A stretch of DNA of 64,000 nucleotides from Bacteroidota bacterium (GCA_023416995.1 JAEZGI010000032.1:124001-188000); one strand, 5' to 3'; counted from the stretch's first letter, positions 26,521-35,007 are shown. Program-made: numbers and translations. The notes: generated by a model not told the origin, from the sequence alone.

Positions 26521-28905
26521 TTATTCTGACCGCAAACTTGTTATAGGATTGGCAACAGCCGCCCGGATTGCCTGGAAACTTATTGTAAATAAAGCTATCA
26601 GTAAAGCCAGCGTACCGGCTGCTGCAAAGATCCACCAACTAATGTTAATCCGGTATGAGAAGTCCTGCAACCATTGATACATGAAATACCAGGCTAACGG
26701 GGTAGCGAGCAGGAAAGATATAACAACAAGCAGCAGGAAGTCTTTTGACAACAGGTTCACGATGCTGACAACCGTAGCACCCATTACTTTTCGGATACCA
26801 ATCTCCCGCGTGCGTTGAATAGTGCTGTAAGAAGCCAGTCCAAGCAAACCAAGACAGGATATAAAAATCGCCAAAATAGCAAAGTTCAGGAACAGGCGTC
26901 CGAACTGTTCTTCGCTTCTGTATTGCTTGTTGAAAAATTCATCAAGGAAAAAATAACTGAATGGTCTGTTCGGGATGAGTGTTTTCCATTTTGATTCAAT
27001 TGCTGCAATTGTTGATGGAAGGTTTGCAGCCGGCACTTTTATCGACAGCAGGTTAGAACCATTTGGCTCGATTCGCATTGTAAGTGGTTTGATCTCCTGT
27101 TGAAGTGACCGGAAGTTGAAGTCTTTTACAACCCCGATAATCTTGCCTTCGCGGCCCCATTGCTTGAAACGGCGCCCGACAGCATCTTCGGGAGTCTTAT
27201 ATCCAAACATTTTTGACGCAGCTTCATTTATGACCATTGCCTGCGTGGTATCTGTACCAAACTCTTTTGAAAACGCACGCCCTGCAACCATCTTCATCCT
27301 GAAGTTGGGTATATAATCATAATCTACGAAATATAGATCGAGGTTTGCGATCTGGAGATCACCGTTTCTGTTTTCAATTTCAGAATATGCCCCGGGATTA
27401 CCTCCCCCGGGCACGCTCGATGAGAGCGAAGTTGAAATGACGCCCGGCAGATCTTTCACTGCCTGGTTAAAAGCATTTTTTGCCTGGTCATTATTGGTAT
27501 TGATCACCATAACCTGGTCCTTACTGAATCCAAGGTCCTGGTTGCGCATATAATTCATCTGGTTATATACCACGATAGTTGATACTATCAAAGCGATAGA
27601 TATGGTAAACTGTGCAACTACAAGACCTTTGCGCAGTACGATTCCTTTTGTGCTCGTTGAAAACCGTCCCTTTAAAACGGTTATCGGCTTGAAAGAACTT
27701 AAAACACCGGCGGGATAAAGTCCGGCAAGCAAACCCACCGTAACACATGCCAATAATAAAATGACGACATTACTCCATAAAGAAAAAATGCCCGTGCTGA
27801 TTACCTTACCTGCAAGGCTGTTGAACAGCGGAAGTACCAGCATTCCAAGCAGCACTGATATAACAAAGGCAAGTAAACACAGCAAAACAGATTCTACCAT
27901 GAATTGTCTTGCTAACTGAAATTTTAACGCGCCCACCACTTTTCTTATCCCAACTTCCCTGGCGCGTTCAACTGACCTGGCAGTGGTGAGGTTCACAAAA
28001 TTGATGCAAGCGATTACCAGAATAAAAACTGCGACAATAGAAAAAACATAAACGTTGTTGATATTACCCGTTTTGGCGCCGTCACGGGTTGAGTACAGAT
28101 ACACTTTCCGTAGTGGCTCAAGTAAAAGGGTAGGGTACATCTGGCTTTGCTTCATCTCCTGGCCATTTCGATTTTCCAGCCATTCAGGGAACTTTTTTTC
28201 AAGTTTTGAAAAGTCAGTATTTGGACTCAACAATATATAAGCTGATGCTCCGTAGTTACCCCACTGGTCATCAATGCCCGCATTAAACTGTTTGGTGATG
28301 GTACTCATTGACAAAATCACATCCCCTTTAATTGTCGAGTTTTCCGGAATATCCCTGATGATACCAGTAACTGTCGCAGGTAAAGCATCACCAGTGATGA
28401 GCAACGATTTTCCCATGGGATTTTCGGTGCCGAAATACTTTTTAGCCGCCGATTCAGTGAACACAATACTAAAGGGTTCACGGAGAGCAGTGCGGGGATT
28501 ACCCTGGATCAGCGGAAAATCAAACATTCTGAAGAAACCAGAATCTGCCCAGGCAGCGTTCGTTTCTTCAAACATGATTTCTCCTTTACGGATAAGAATA
28601 TTATCGTTCCCTGCTACACGCACAACTTCTTCGATCTCAGGAAAATCTTTTTTTATATGTGCAGGTACCGCCCATGAGGGCCCGGATGCATTAATAGTCT
28701 CTGTTGGAGTTTTGATGTCACTGACCATGCGGTATATGCGGTCACTTTTCTTGTGCATGGCATCATAACTAAGCTCGAAACGCACGTACAAAAAGATTAG
28801 AAAACAGGCGGTGATCCCGACAGTAAGGCCGAGAATATTTATCAATGAAAAAACTTTGTGGCGCCAGAGGTTTCTAAATGCGATTTTGAAGTAGTTCCTG
28901 ATCAT
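26521..28905 (-). CDS. FtsX/MacB-like ABC permease, array copy 1
   Basis: 794 residues from ATG at 28905 (MIRNYFKIAFRNLWRHKVFS), which is the usual beginning of this family. An in-frame ATG at 29007 would add 34 unrelated residues. The central coupling motif is SVERAREVGIRKVVGALKFQ, the C-terminal one TREIGIRKVMGATV, and the protein ends NPITSLRSE. This is the first gene of the three-gene minus-strand operon. An inverted repeat about 100 bases upstream may regulate it. Confidence 0.88.
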   Translation of the reverse strand: MIRNYFKIAFRNLWRHKVFSLINILGLTVGITACFLIFLYVRFELSYDAMHKKSDRIYRMVSDIKTPTETINASGPSWAVPAHIKKDFPEIEEVVRVAGNDNILIRKGEIMFEETNAAWADSGFFRMFDFPLIQGNPRTALREPFSIVFTESAAKKYFGTENPMGKSLLITGDALPATVTGIIRDIPENSTIKGDVILSMSTITKQFNAGIDDQWGNYGASAYILLSPNTDFSKLEKKFPEWLENRNGQEMKQSQMYPTLLLEPLRKVYLYSTRDGAKTGNINNVYVFSIVAVFILVIACINFVNLTTARSVERAREVGIRKVVGALKFQLARQFMVESVLLCLLAFVISVLLGMLVLPLFNSLAGKVISTGIFSLWSNVVILLLACVTVGLLAGLYPAGVLSSFKPITVLKGRFSTSTKGIVLRKGLVVAQFTISIALIVSTIVVYNQMNYMRNQDLGFSKDQVMVINTNNDQAKNAFNQAVKDLPGVISTSLSSSVPGGGNPGAYSEIENRNGDLQIANLDLYFVDYDYIPNFRMKMVAGRAFSKEFGTDTTQAMVINEAASKMFGYKTPEDAVGRRFKQWGREGKIIGVVKDFNFRSLQQEIKPLTMRIEPNGSNLLSIKVPAANLPSTIAAIESKWKTLIPNRPFSYFFLDEFFNKQYRSEEQFGRLFLNFAILAIFISCLGLLGLASYSTIQRTREIGIRKVMGATVVSIVNLLSKDFLLLVVISFLLATPLAWYFMYQWLQDFSYRINISWWIFAAAGTLALLIALFTISFQAIRAAVANPITSLRSE

Positions 28906-29000
28906 TGAGGCTTGATTTTGTATCAAAATCAAACACAAGACAGGCCACATTTCTAAATATCTGGTTATTAGGGGTTTAATTAATAACCATTGGGCACGAT

Positions 29001-29016
29001 TGTTCACTATCGAACA
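29001..29016. promoter_or_regulatory. Inverted repeat TGTTC-N6-GAACA upstream of the permease operon
   Basis: A perfect 5-base inverted repeat with a 6-base spacer, 96 bases ahead of the start of permease copy 1. A related half-site-like stretch, GTACGAAGTTGTGC, lies at about 29022-29035. A repressor or activator site is plausible; no regulator gene is adjacent. Confidence 0.35.
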
Positions 29017-29061
29017 CTTTCTGTACGAAGTTGTGCGCTCTGCGGTATATCATGATAAGTA

Positions 29062-29089
29062 ACAAAAAAAGCCCGTGGGTAAGACGGGC
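29062..29089 (-). terminator. Minus-strand intrinsic terminator downstream of the tandem repeat
   Basis: Stem GCCCGT/ACGGGC (29071-29076 with 29084-29089), 7-base loop. Read on the minus strand it is followed by seven T. No protein gene lies on the minus strand just before it, so it should end a transcript that crosses the repeat region. Confidence 0.7.
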
Positions 29090-29547
29090 CAAAAAAATAT
29101 ATTCCTGGAGTTATATTAGTCAGTGTAAAGTTTTCATCATACAGGAATTCAGATCAATGTTTTCAAAGGTTCTGGAAATTGTTTCAATCTGTTTTTTTGA
29201 ATTTGGATTTGGTTTTCGGTTAGGATCGGATTTGGTTTTTTGGATTTGGATCGTTTGGTTTTCTGTTAGGATTGGATTTGGATTCGGTTTTTTGGACTTG
29301 GACAGTTTTGGTTTTCAGTCAGGATCGGATTCGGATTGGTTTTTTTGGACTTGGACGGTTTTGGTTTTCGGTTAGGATCGGATTCGGCCTGGTTTTTTGG
29401 ATTTGGACAGTTTTGGTTTTCGGTTAGGATCGGATTCGGATTGGTTTTTCGGACCTGGACAGTTTTGGTTTTCAGTTAGGTTTGGTTTCGTTTTTTTCGG
29501 ACTTGGACAGTTTTAGTTTTCAGTTAGGTTTGGTTTCGATCGCTTTG
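29065..29547 (-). ncRNA. Putative non-coding transcript containing C/A-rich tandem repeats
   Basis: Inferred unit of about 480 bases: a promoter-like sequence at 29554-29583 reads leftward into the degenerate repeat and ends at the terminator at 29062-29089. On this strand the repeat is rich in C and A and has no reading frame of useful length, because unit lengths of 46-53 bases break any frame. No match to a known RNA family is recognised. An inactive repeat array that merely happens to lie between these signals is the main alternative. Confidence 0.35.
29211..29530. repeat. GT-rich degenerate tandem repeat, about seven units of 46-53 bases
   Basis: The core GGTTTTCnGTTAGG recurs at 29211, 29257, 29310, 29363, 29415, 29467 and (with a mismatch) 29515, giving spacings of 46, 53, 53, 52, 52 and 48. 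Between cores lie variants of ATCGGATTCGG and of TTTTTTGGACTTGGACAG. On the plus strand the block is nearly free of C and very rich in G and T, unlike anything else in the window. It lies in an 857-base stretch without a protein gene (28906-29762). Confidence 0.9.
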
Positions 29548-29553
29548 ACAGGA

Positions 29554-29583
29554 CAAAGATGCGACCACTACAACCTTAAACAA
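29554..29583 (-). promoter_or_regulatory. Putative minus-strand promoter reading into the repeat
   Basis: On the minus strand, TTG (29581-29583), a 19-base spacer and CATCTTTG (29554-29561). This is one mismatch from the -7 consensus TAnnTTTG, with a spacing close to the Bacteroidota -33/-7 norm. The implied start is near 29547. Confidence 0.4.
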
Positions 29584-29762
29584 TGGAAAAATCATCGTTA
29601 TTCCCGGGATTGAACAATGAACCTATTGTCAATTAAGGGTTCTACTTATTCCTCGTATTTACCCCAACGTTAAAACTCGTAATCTTACTAACCTTTCGTG
29701 CCTTCCACAAAGGGTCGCGGGCATATGCTTTGCTTAATATCCAGTGCTAAAAGGCAAAAACT

Positions 29763-30695
29763 ATGATTACAACCAGCAATTCAGGATATGCGCTTGTTAC
29801 AGGTGCCACAAGTGGGATAGGGTTCGAAATCGCTAAACTTTTCGCTCAACACCGCCAGAACCTGGTGCTCGTGGCAAGGTCGAGGGAAGGACTTCTGGAA
29901 ACAGCCGGTATGCTTGAAGCCGATTATGGCATTAAGGTGTATACGATAGCGAGGGATCTTTTCGTTCCCGGCGCAGCCAGGGAAATATTTACTGAAACAA
30001 TGCAACAGGGTTTTGTTGTTGATTACCTCGTAAACGATGCCGGTCAGGGCGTTTGGGGGAAATTTTCAGATACGGACCTTGACAGGGAAATAGACCTGGT
30101 ACACCTGAATATTATTTCGCTGATGTCGCTTTCAAAGTATTATCTACGTGAAATGCTGCAGCGGAATGAAGGCAAAATTCTCCAGTTATCGTCGGCCCTG
30201 GCCAAAGCACCTGCCCCTTATATGAGCGTTTATGCCGCTACAAAAGCATTTGTACTTTCATTTAGTGAAGCAGTGGCCCGTGAAATTAAAGACACCGGCG
30301 TAACGATAACAACGCTATTGCCCAATGCAACTGATACCGACTTCTTCCATAAATCAGGTTCGCAGCATACTGTGACTTACAGGGAAACTTCGCTCTATGA
30401 TCCGGCCGAAGTAGCCAGGGCAGGTTTCGAAGGCATGCTGAAAGGAGAGCTACAGGTTGTAAGTGGCATCAAAAACAAAGTGCAAAGCGCAATAACAGCA
30501 TTCATGAGTGACGAAGCTGTTACTGACATGATGCATAAACAACTTTTACCTTCAGAAAAATCTAAAGGCAGAGATCAGATTACGCATCAGCAATCACAAA
30601 AAGAAAGATCAAGGATAAACAAACCAAGTGGCGACTATGAAACGCACAAGGACCATTTGCATGAGGATTCGGCTATTCATCATCCAAATCACTGA
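29763..30695 (+). CDS. Short-chain dehydrogenase/reductase
   Basis: A 310-residue NAD(P)-dependent oxidoreductase of the classical SDR type. Cofactor motif TGATSGIG (about 14-21), NDAGQG in the place of NNAG, the catalytic Ser in LQLSSALA and the catalytic pair in YAATK. The core ends near residue 265. The last ~45 residues are very polar and His/Lys/Ser-rich (KDHLHEDSAIHHPNH), an unusual tail. The substrate is unknown. Divergent from the permease operon, it has the repeat region on its left. Confidence 0.88.
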   Translation: MITTSNSGYALVTGATSGIGFEIAKLFAQHRQNLVLVARSREGLLETAGMLEADYGIKVYTIARDLFVPGAAREIFTETMQQGFVVDYLVNDAGQGVWGKFSDTDLDREIDLVHLNIISLMSLSKYYLREMLQRNEGKILQLSSALAKAPAPYMSVYAATKAFVLSFSEAVAREIKDTGVTITTLLPNATDTDFFHKSGSQHTVTYRETSLYDPAEVARAGFEGMLKGELQVVSGIKNKVQSAITAFMSDEAVTDMMHKQLLPSEKSKGRDQITHQQSQKERSRINKPSGDYETHKDHLHEDSAIHHPNH

Positions 30696-30756
30696 TAACA
30701 AAACAAATTACAACTTACCAGGCAGCAGCATCTGATAAATAAGGTCGCAAGATGAC

Positions 30757-31908
30757 TTACCTTGCTCCCGGGTCAAAGATTGCTACAGCAACGCGCGAAT
30801 CGGCGCAACCATAATATAGAAACCATTTCTTTTTATAATAAACCAGGCCTTCAACAAATACGGTACCTGCAGGATATTGACCTGATTTTTCAAACGCTTC
30901 TTCCGGCACAAAAAAAGGCTGATCAAGACGCTGAATTGCCCTGGTAGGATCATTCACATCGAATAGAACCTGACCGGCTGTATAACTGTTGGCCGTGTAC
31001 CTCGGATCACGCCTGTCGCCCGTGCTGTTTTTACCATTGTATAACAATAGAATTCCTTTGGAAGTGATTACAGCAGGAGGACCACACTCAGTCAGGTCGC
31101 TGTCAAAAAAGCCCGGTCGTGTTGTTATCAGCTTTTGCAATGCGCCATTCTGGTCGAGCAGCGGTTCCCAGTTAATCAGATCAGTTGAGGTTGCAGCATA
31201 AACTGCATGTTCACCCCAGTACATCCAATAACGGCCATTGATTTTTTTAATAACGGCTTTGTCGTTTTTTAATCCGGTGATGATGGATGCTGATTTTGAG
31301 GCACTATCATGAAAGCGGCCGCCGTGAGCTTTTCGAAATATAGATCCATGTTTTTCCCAGGTTACCAGATCACGGGAAATCGCAACACCAATTCTCGGCA
31401 CTTTATTGTTCCATTGTGTATAGAACATTACGTACCTGCCGTCTTCAGTAACAGCAACACGCGGATCCTCGCAACCACCGCGCCATTCCACCTCCTTCTG
31501 ACTATCATCAGCAGGGAACAAAACAGGTTTTGGCCTGCGCGTTAACGTTATACCGTCAGTGGTTGAAGCCAGGCCGATTCTTGAGGTTCGCATACCTATT
31601 CCAATGCCCGATTTATCTTCGGCCCGGTACAAAACATAAATCTTTCCGTCTTTTACTGTAGCCGCGGGATTGAAAGTATCGTTTGATTCCCAATCAACCT
31701 CTTCCTGGCGCATTGGGCAGAAAAAACGTGTTGTCGAGTCAGGAGCTATTACCGGATTTTTTCCAGCCGGTCTTATAAAAGGACCAAAGGCCCAGCCTGG
31801 TAAAGGGTCTGTAACCTGTGCAAATAAATTAGATGGAACAACGACAGACGATAACAAATATATCGCTGCAGCGTATTTATAGAATGGCATATTGAGTGTT
31901 TTGAACAA
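30757..31908 (-). CDS. GH130-like secreted glycosidase or phosphorylase
   Basis: 383 residues with a Sec signal peptide (AIYLLSSVVVPSNLFAQ), so periplasmic or exported. Five-bladed propeller signatures of GH130: FNPAATVKDGKIYVLYRAED, the hallmark GGCEDPRV, HDSASKSASII and a C-terminal YYGCADSRVAVA. The family holds beta-mannoside phosphorylases and beta-1,2-mannosidases. Exported members are more likely hydrolases because phosphorolysis suits the cytosol (inference). It is monocistronic, transcribed toward the SDR gene. Confidence 0.8.
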   Translation of the reverse strand: MFKTLNMPFYKYAAAIYLLSSVVVPSNLFAQVTDPLPGWAFGPFIRPAGKNPVIAPDSTTRFFCPMRQEEVDWESNDTFNPAATVKDGKIYVLYRAEDKSGIGIGMRTSRIGLASTTDGITLTRRPKPVLFPADDSQKEVEWRGGCEDPRVAVTEDGRYVMFYTQWNNKVPRIGVAISRDLVTWEKHGSIFRKAHGGRFHDSASKSASIITGLKNDKAVIKKINGRYWMYWGEHAVYAATSTDLINWEPLLDQNGALQKLITTRPGFFDSDLTECGPPAVITSKGILLLYNGKNSTGDRRDPRYTANSYTAGQVLFDVNDPTRAIQRLDQPFFVPEEAFEKSGQYPAGTVFVEGLVYYKKKWFLYYGCADSRVAVAIFDPGAR

Positions 31909-32240
31909 TCGTTATCACCGAATATACCAATTAATCTGGTTGAACTGTTTCGAAAATCACTGCTTAATATAAGTGCATCCCTATAGATGATTTTAGAGAT
32001 TGTATTCAGTTTGTGAAACAAACATTGAAATAATTATGAAGAAAGAAAGAGATGTTGCAACTTTGATTCAACAAACGAATATCCAATACCTATAGATAAT
32101 ACCCAATCCAAACTATGATCGCCCGTTAGGTCCGTATCATGAAAACCAGAATCCGTTATCCCAGTTGTTTCGTGTACCAAAAACTAAGGGATAAAACATT
32201 GCCCCATCTTCGGATGGGGTTTTTTATTGCCTGCAACAGT
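31909..32240. other. 332-base gene-poor spacer
   Basis: It lies between the start of the GH130-like gene and the end of the NDH-2 gene. It is AT-rich. It holds only short frames, such as a 19-codon ATG frame beginning near 32036, and a plus-strand terminator at its right end. The left part must contain the promoter of the GH130-like gene; no clear box was found. Confidence 0.6.
32202..32225 (+). terminator. Terminator-like hairpin with UUCG tetraloop
   Basis: Stem CCCCATC/GATGGGG (32202-32208 with 32213-32219) closed by TTCG and followed by six T on the plus strand. On the minus strand only a weak T-stretch follows, yet the gene that ends just to its right (NDH-2) is on the minus strand. It may serve that gene imperfectly or end an unseen plus-strand transcript. 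Confidence 0.7.
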
Positions 32241-33569
32241 TTAAACATTTGCCCGCGCCGGTGGCGCAGGTTTGGTTTCCCTCGCTACCTGTTTATCTTC
32301 AACCTGTAATCGTTTTTCTTTTCTTGAAGGGCGAATGATAAGCCTGAGTGTGGGATCGTTTGTAACAAAGGCCCAGAACCAGTTAAATGCAAGCTTTACT
32401 TTGTTTCTATACCCTGCGATAGGTATGATATGAATAAACAACCATATAAACCAGGCAAAAAAGCCTTTGAAGAATCCCTTCCGGGGCAGATCAACAACAG
32501 CACGATATTTCGCGATGATGGCCATTGACCCTTTATCATGATAACTAAAAGGCTCCATGGGTTTGTTTAATCTTAACTGCTCCAGGTTTTTGGCAAGTAA
32601 TTTACCATGCTGTATCGCTACCTGCGCCAATTGCGGGTGACCGTTAGGGAAATTTTTATCTGAAGTCTGGAAACTCTGATCTCCGATTGCGAACACATTA
32701 TTTACGCCTATAACCCTGTTGTATTCATCAACCAAAATTCTTCTACCACGGCCAATACTTGTTGCAGGGATGCCTGGTGCTTCACAGGCAATAACACCTG
32801 ATGCCCAGATAAGGGTATTGCTTAAAATTGTTTCGCCGGTTGACAGGACCACCTCGCCATCACGGTAATCCTTAACCGCAGTATTCAGTTTTATGATTAC
32901 ACCGAGTTTTTCAAGAACCTTATAAGCTTCTTTCTGTGATTTGGTGCTCATGGGGCCGAGTAATGCGGGACCCGCATCCACAAGGTAAATTGCTCCTTTG
33001 GGTGAACTTATCTCAGGATAATCTTTCATTAAGATATTGCGGCTCATCTCTGCAATCATACCGGCAACCTCAACACCAGTCGGACCTCCACCTGCAATCA
33101 CAATAGCGCGGCGTTTCTGACGCTCTTCGCCCTCGTCGGTGCGGATAAGCGTTTCCATGTTAAGCAACAGGTGATTTCTCAGGTTGAGCGCATCATCAAT
33201 GGTCTTCATTGGCAGGGAATATTTTTTCACGTTTTCCATGCCAAAATAATTTGACTCGGTGCCCATCGCCAGCACGAGATAGTCGTACTCGAGCACGCCG
33301 TTGTCTGTTACAAGCTTTTTTGCAGCGTGATCAATATGTTCAACAGAACCATAAAAAAACCTGAGGTTATCCTTATGTTGAAACATCCTTCTGAATGGAT
33401 AGCTGATATTTGAAGCTTCAATAAAAGAAGTGGAGACCTGGTAGAGGAGGGGAGGGAAAAAGTGATAGTTGTTACGATCTACCAGTGTTACATTAATCGA
33501 ATCGTTTGCTGCCAGCTTTTTTGAAAGGTTTACTCCCGCAAACCCGCCGCCGACGATAATTACTTTCAT
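32241..33569 (-). CDS. ndh: Type II NADH dehydrogenase (NDH-2)
   Basis: A 442-residue single-subunit flavoprotein that oxidises NADH and reduces quinone at the cytoplasmic membrane without pumping protons. FAD-binding VGGGFAGVNLSKKL at the N-terminus and NADH-binding AGGGPTGVEVAGMIAEM (about 158-174). The family quinone-site region is seen as GHPQLAQVAIQHG. A C-terminal amphipathic membrane-binding segment FFAWFIWLFIHIIPIAGYRN (about 377-396) is followed by a charged tail of about 45 residues. Monocistronic as far as can be seen. Confidence 0.93.
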   Translation of the reverse strand: MKVIIVGGGFAGVNLSKKLAANDSINVTLVDRNNYHFFPPLLYQVSTSFIEASNISYPFRRMFQHKDNLRFFYGSVEHIDHAAKKLVTDNGVLEYDYLVLAMGTESNYFGMENVKKYSLPMKTIDDALNLRNHLLLNMETLIRTDEGEERQKRRAIVIAGGGPTGVEVAGMIAEMSRNILMKDYPEISSPKGAIYLVDAGPALLGPMSTKSQKEAYKVLEKLGVIIKLNTAVKDYRDGEVVLSTGETILSNTLIWASGVIACEAPGIPATSIGRGRRILVDEYNRVIGVNNVFAIGDQSFQTSDKNFPNGHPQLAQVAIQHGKLLAKNLEQLRLNKPMEPFSYHDKGSMAIIAKYRAVVDLPRKGFFKGFFAWFIWLFIHIIPIAGYRNKVKLAFNWFWAFVTNDPTLRLIIRPSRKEKRLQVEDKQVARETKPAPPARANV

Positions 33570-33697
33570 AGATTAATCTTTAGATGTTTGATATCACATC
33601 GCCTGCAACCGTACACCTGATACTATAAAGATACACTGTATTGCGGCACCCATGGTGTCAGACCTACTGCTGCAATAATTCTACCAATGCCGCAAAG

Positions 33698-34336
33698 TCA
33701 GGTTTCGTCACCATTAATTGCAGAAACCTGGTTATTGATCTGCCCCGTTGTCATCATTACTTCTGATAACAACAGCGTTACGGCTCTGGAAATATTGGTT
33801 CGTTTGTTAATGTCCAGATCTGATGTATTTGCCTTCACAGTTAAGACAAGATTTTTGATCGCCGCTTCCAGGAGGTTTGCTGCCGCAGGCAAATCACTCC
33901 GAAGTTTGGGTGGGCAAACAGGCAAGCCCGCAGGAAGTAATAACACCAGTTGGGCGATGTGTTCCATTGCTTTCAAGGGAACACGGATAGAACGGGATAT
34001 GCCAATTTCCTTAAGTGCTGCAGGCTGTCTGCCACGTTTTTTTAACAGGCCCGACCGCAACAAGTCATGAAACAGGCGGATGTCTTCATCTGCTAAAATG
34101 GCCAGCGCATCGGATCTTTCCCTGATAAGGATTATTTGCCTCCTGATGAACTCAAGTTGCAGCGACTCGCGGGGTTTGGTTTTCAAACGCTCAGCTGCCA
34201 ACACCATCGTCATTTCGAGCAATGAACAGGCATAAACTGCACTTATGATAGTAACCGCGACACTGGTCGCTTCGGGTTGAGCACCCGCTGTGGTTACCCG
34301 AACCTGTTGCAATGTTTTGTTCCAGACAGTTGTCAT
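33698..34336 (-). CDS. Cyclodeaminase/cyclohydrolase-family protein (FTCD-C-like)
   Basis: A 212-residue all-helical protein resembling formimidoyltetrahydrofolate cyclodeaminases and methenyltetrahydrofolate cyclohydrolases of the FchA/FTCD-C family. Visible family features are an Ala/Ser/Val-rich first helix (TSVAVTIISAVYACSLLEMT), the DEDIRLFHDLL segment, a helix beginning RSIRVPLKAMEHI and SDLPAAANLLEAAIKNLVLTV near the end. The start at 34336 is chosen because the 25 residues before it, from an ATG at 34411, look non-coding. No other folate or histidine-degradation gene is nearby, so its physiological reaction is unknown. Confidence 0.65.
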   Translation of the reverse strand: MTTVWNKTLQQVRVTTAGAQPEATSVAVTIISAVYACSLLEMTMVLAAERLKTKPRESLQLEFIRRQIILIRERSDALAILADEDIRLFHDLLRSGLLKKRGRQPAALKEIGISRSIRVPLKAMEHIAQLVLLLPAGLPVCPPKLRSDLPAAANLLEAAIKNLVLTVKANTSDLDINKRTNISRAVTLLLSEVMMTTGQINNQVSAINGDET

Positions 34337-34484
34337 AAACCGTTGTATGCAAATCCCATACTCAACCAACCCAGGATTATCGCTGAAACTGAAGAAAATA
34401 CATAAAAACATTTAGCGATAAAACATAAAATACCAGTTTTCTTAAAGAGGTTTCCCAATAATTATCGCCGTGTAACAGGAACCA

Positions 34485-34492
34485 TATTTTTG
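34485..34492 (+). promoter_or_regulatory. Putative -7 box (TATTTTTG) of the receiver gene
   Basis: Matches TAnnTTTG 20 bases before the ATG at 34513, leaving a very short leader. No -33 element is apparent. Confidence 0.35.
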
Positions 34493-34512
34493 TAGCACTA
34501 CAACAACATCAC

Positions 34513-34896
34513 ATGACAAGCTCTACTTCGATTTCGATCGCATTGGTTGATGATCATAAGATCTTCCGCCAGGGTCTTATTGAAGTTTTAACCCACTTAG
34601 GCTATAAAGTAACGATTGAAGCCTCAAACGGGCAGGAACTGCTGGACATGCTTGCGATCAACCCTTTACCAGAAATCTGCATTCTCGATATTCATATGCC
34701 CCGGATGGATGGCTTTGAGACCACCCGGCGGTTAAGAGAGCAACACCCCTCGATCAAAATATTAGTATTCAGTACCGACAACACCGATGCGAGTGTTGCA
34801 CGTGTAATCGAATGCGGAGCACATGGATTCCTGGAAAAAGGTGGCTCTCTTGAAGACATTCACGATACGCTGGTTAAAATTCTGGAAAAACAATAA
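34513..34896 (+). CDS. Stand-alone response regulator receiver (NarL/LuxR-type REC domain)
   Basis: A 127-residue REC-only protein resembling the receiver half of NarL/LuxR-type regulators but ending before any helix-turn-helix. Acidic pair in LVDDHKIFRQGL, phospho-acceptor Asp in ICILDIHMPRMDG, switch Ser/Thr in VFSTDNTD and Lys in GFLEKGGS. With no output domain it may act by protein contact or as a phosphate sink. No kinase is adjacent. A hairpin TTAACACT/AGTGTTAA at 34902-34928 follows but lacks a T-run. Confidence 0.9.
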   Translation: MTSSTSISIALVDDHKIFRQGLIEVLTHLGYKVTIEASNGQELLDMLAINPLPEICILDIHMPRMDGFETTRRLREQHPSIKILVFSTDNTDASVARVIECGAHGFLEKGGSLEDIHDTLVKILEKQ

Positions 34897-34999
34897 CACC
34901 GTTAACACTGCTTTAAGTTTAGTGTTAAGGTTAAGGAAACAAAAAGTTAAGTTCTCCCTAAGGCTTATCCTGACTCCCGGGTATGCATGTACGACTGGC

Positions 35000-35007
35000 T
35001 AATTTTG
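35000..35007 (+). promoter_or_regulatory. Putative -7 box (TAATTTTG) of the DUF4397 lipoprotein gene
   Basis: Matches TAnnTTTG 41 bases before the ATG at 35049. No convincing -33 box is seen. Confidence 0.4.

Noticed and set aside
28925..28960. A TGGC...TTG stretch upstream of the permease array as a sigma-54 promoter
   Set aside because: The -12 element is two bases out of register and lacks the invariant GC.
29031..29375. A 114-codon plus-strand frame running into the GT-rich repeat
   Set aside because: Its Phe/Gly/Trp-rich low-complexity product simply reflects the repeat; unit lengths are not multiples of three and the frame stops inside the array.
29211..29530. Tandem repeat as a possible CRISPR array
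   Set aside because: Units are contiguous and degenerate, with no unique spacers of constant length, and no cas gene is near.
33687..34070. A 127-codon plus-strand frame opposite the cyclodeaminase-like gene
   Set aside because: Antisense to a frame with family-like features; its product has no recognisable motif.
34902..34928. Hairpin TTAACACT/AGTGTTAA after the second receiver gene as an intrinsic terminator
   Set aside because: The stem is AT-rich and no T-run follows on either strand, so termination is doubtful.
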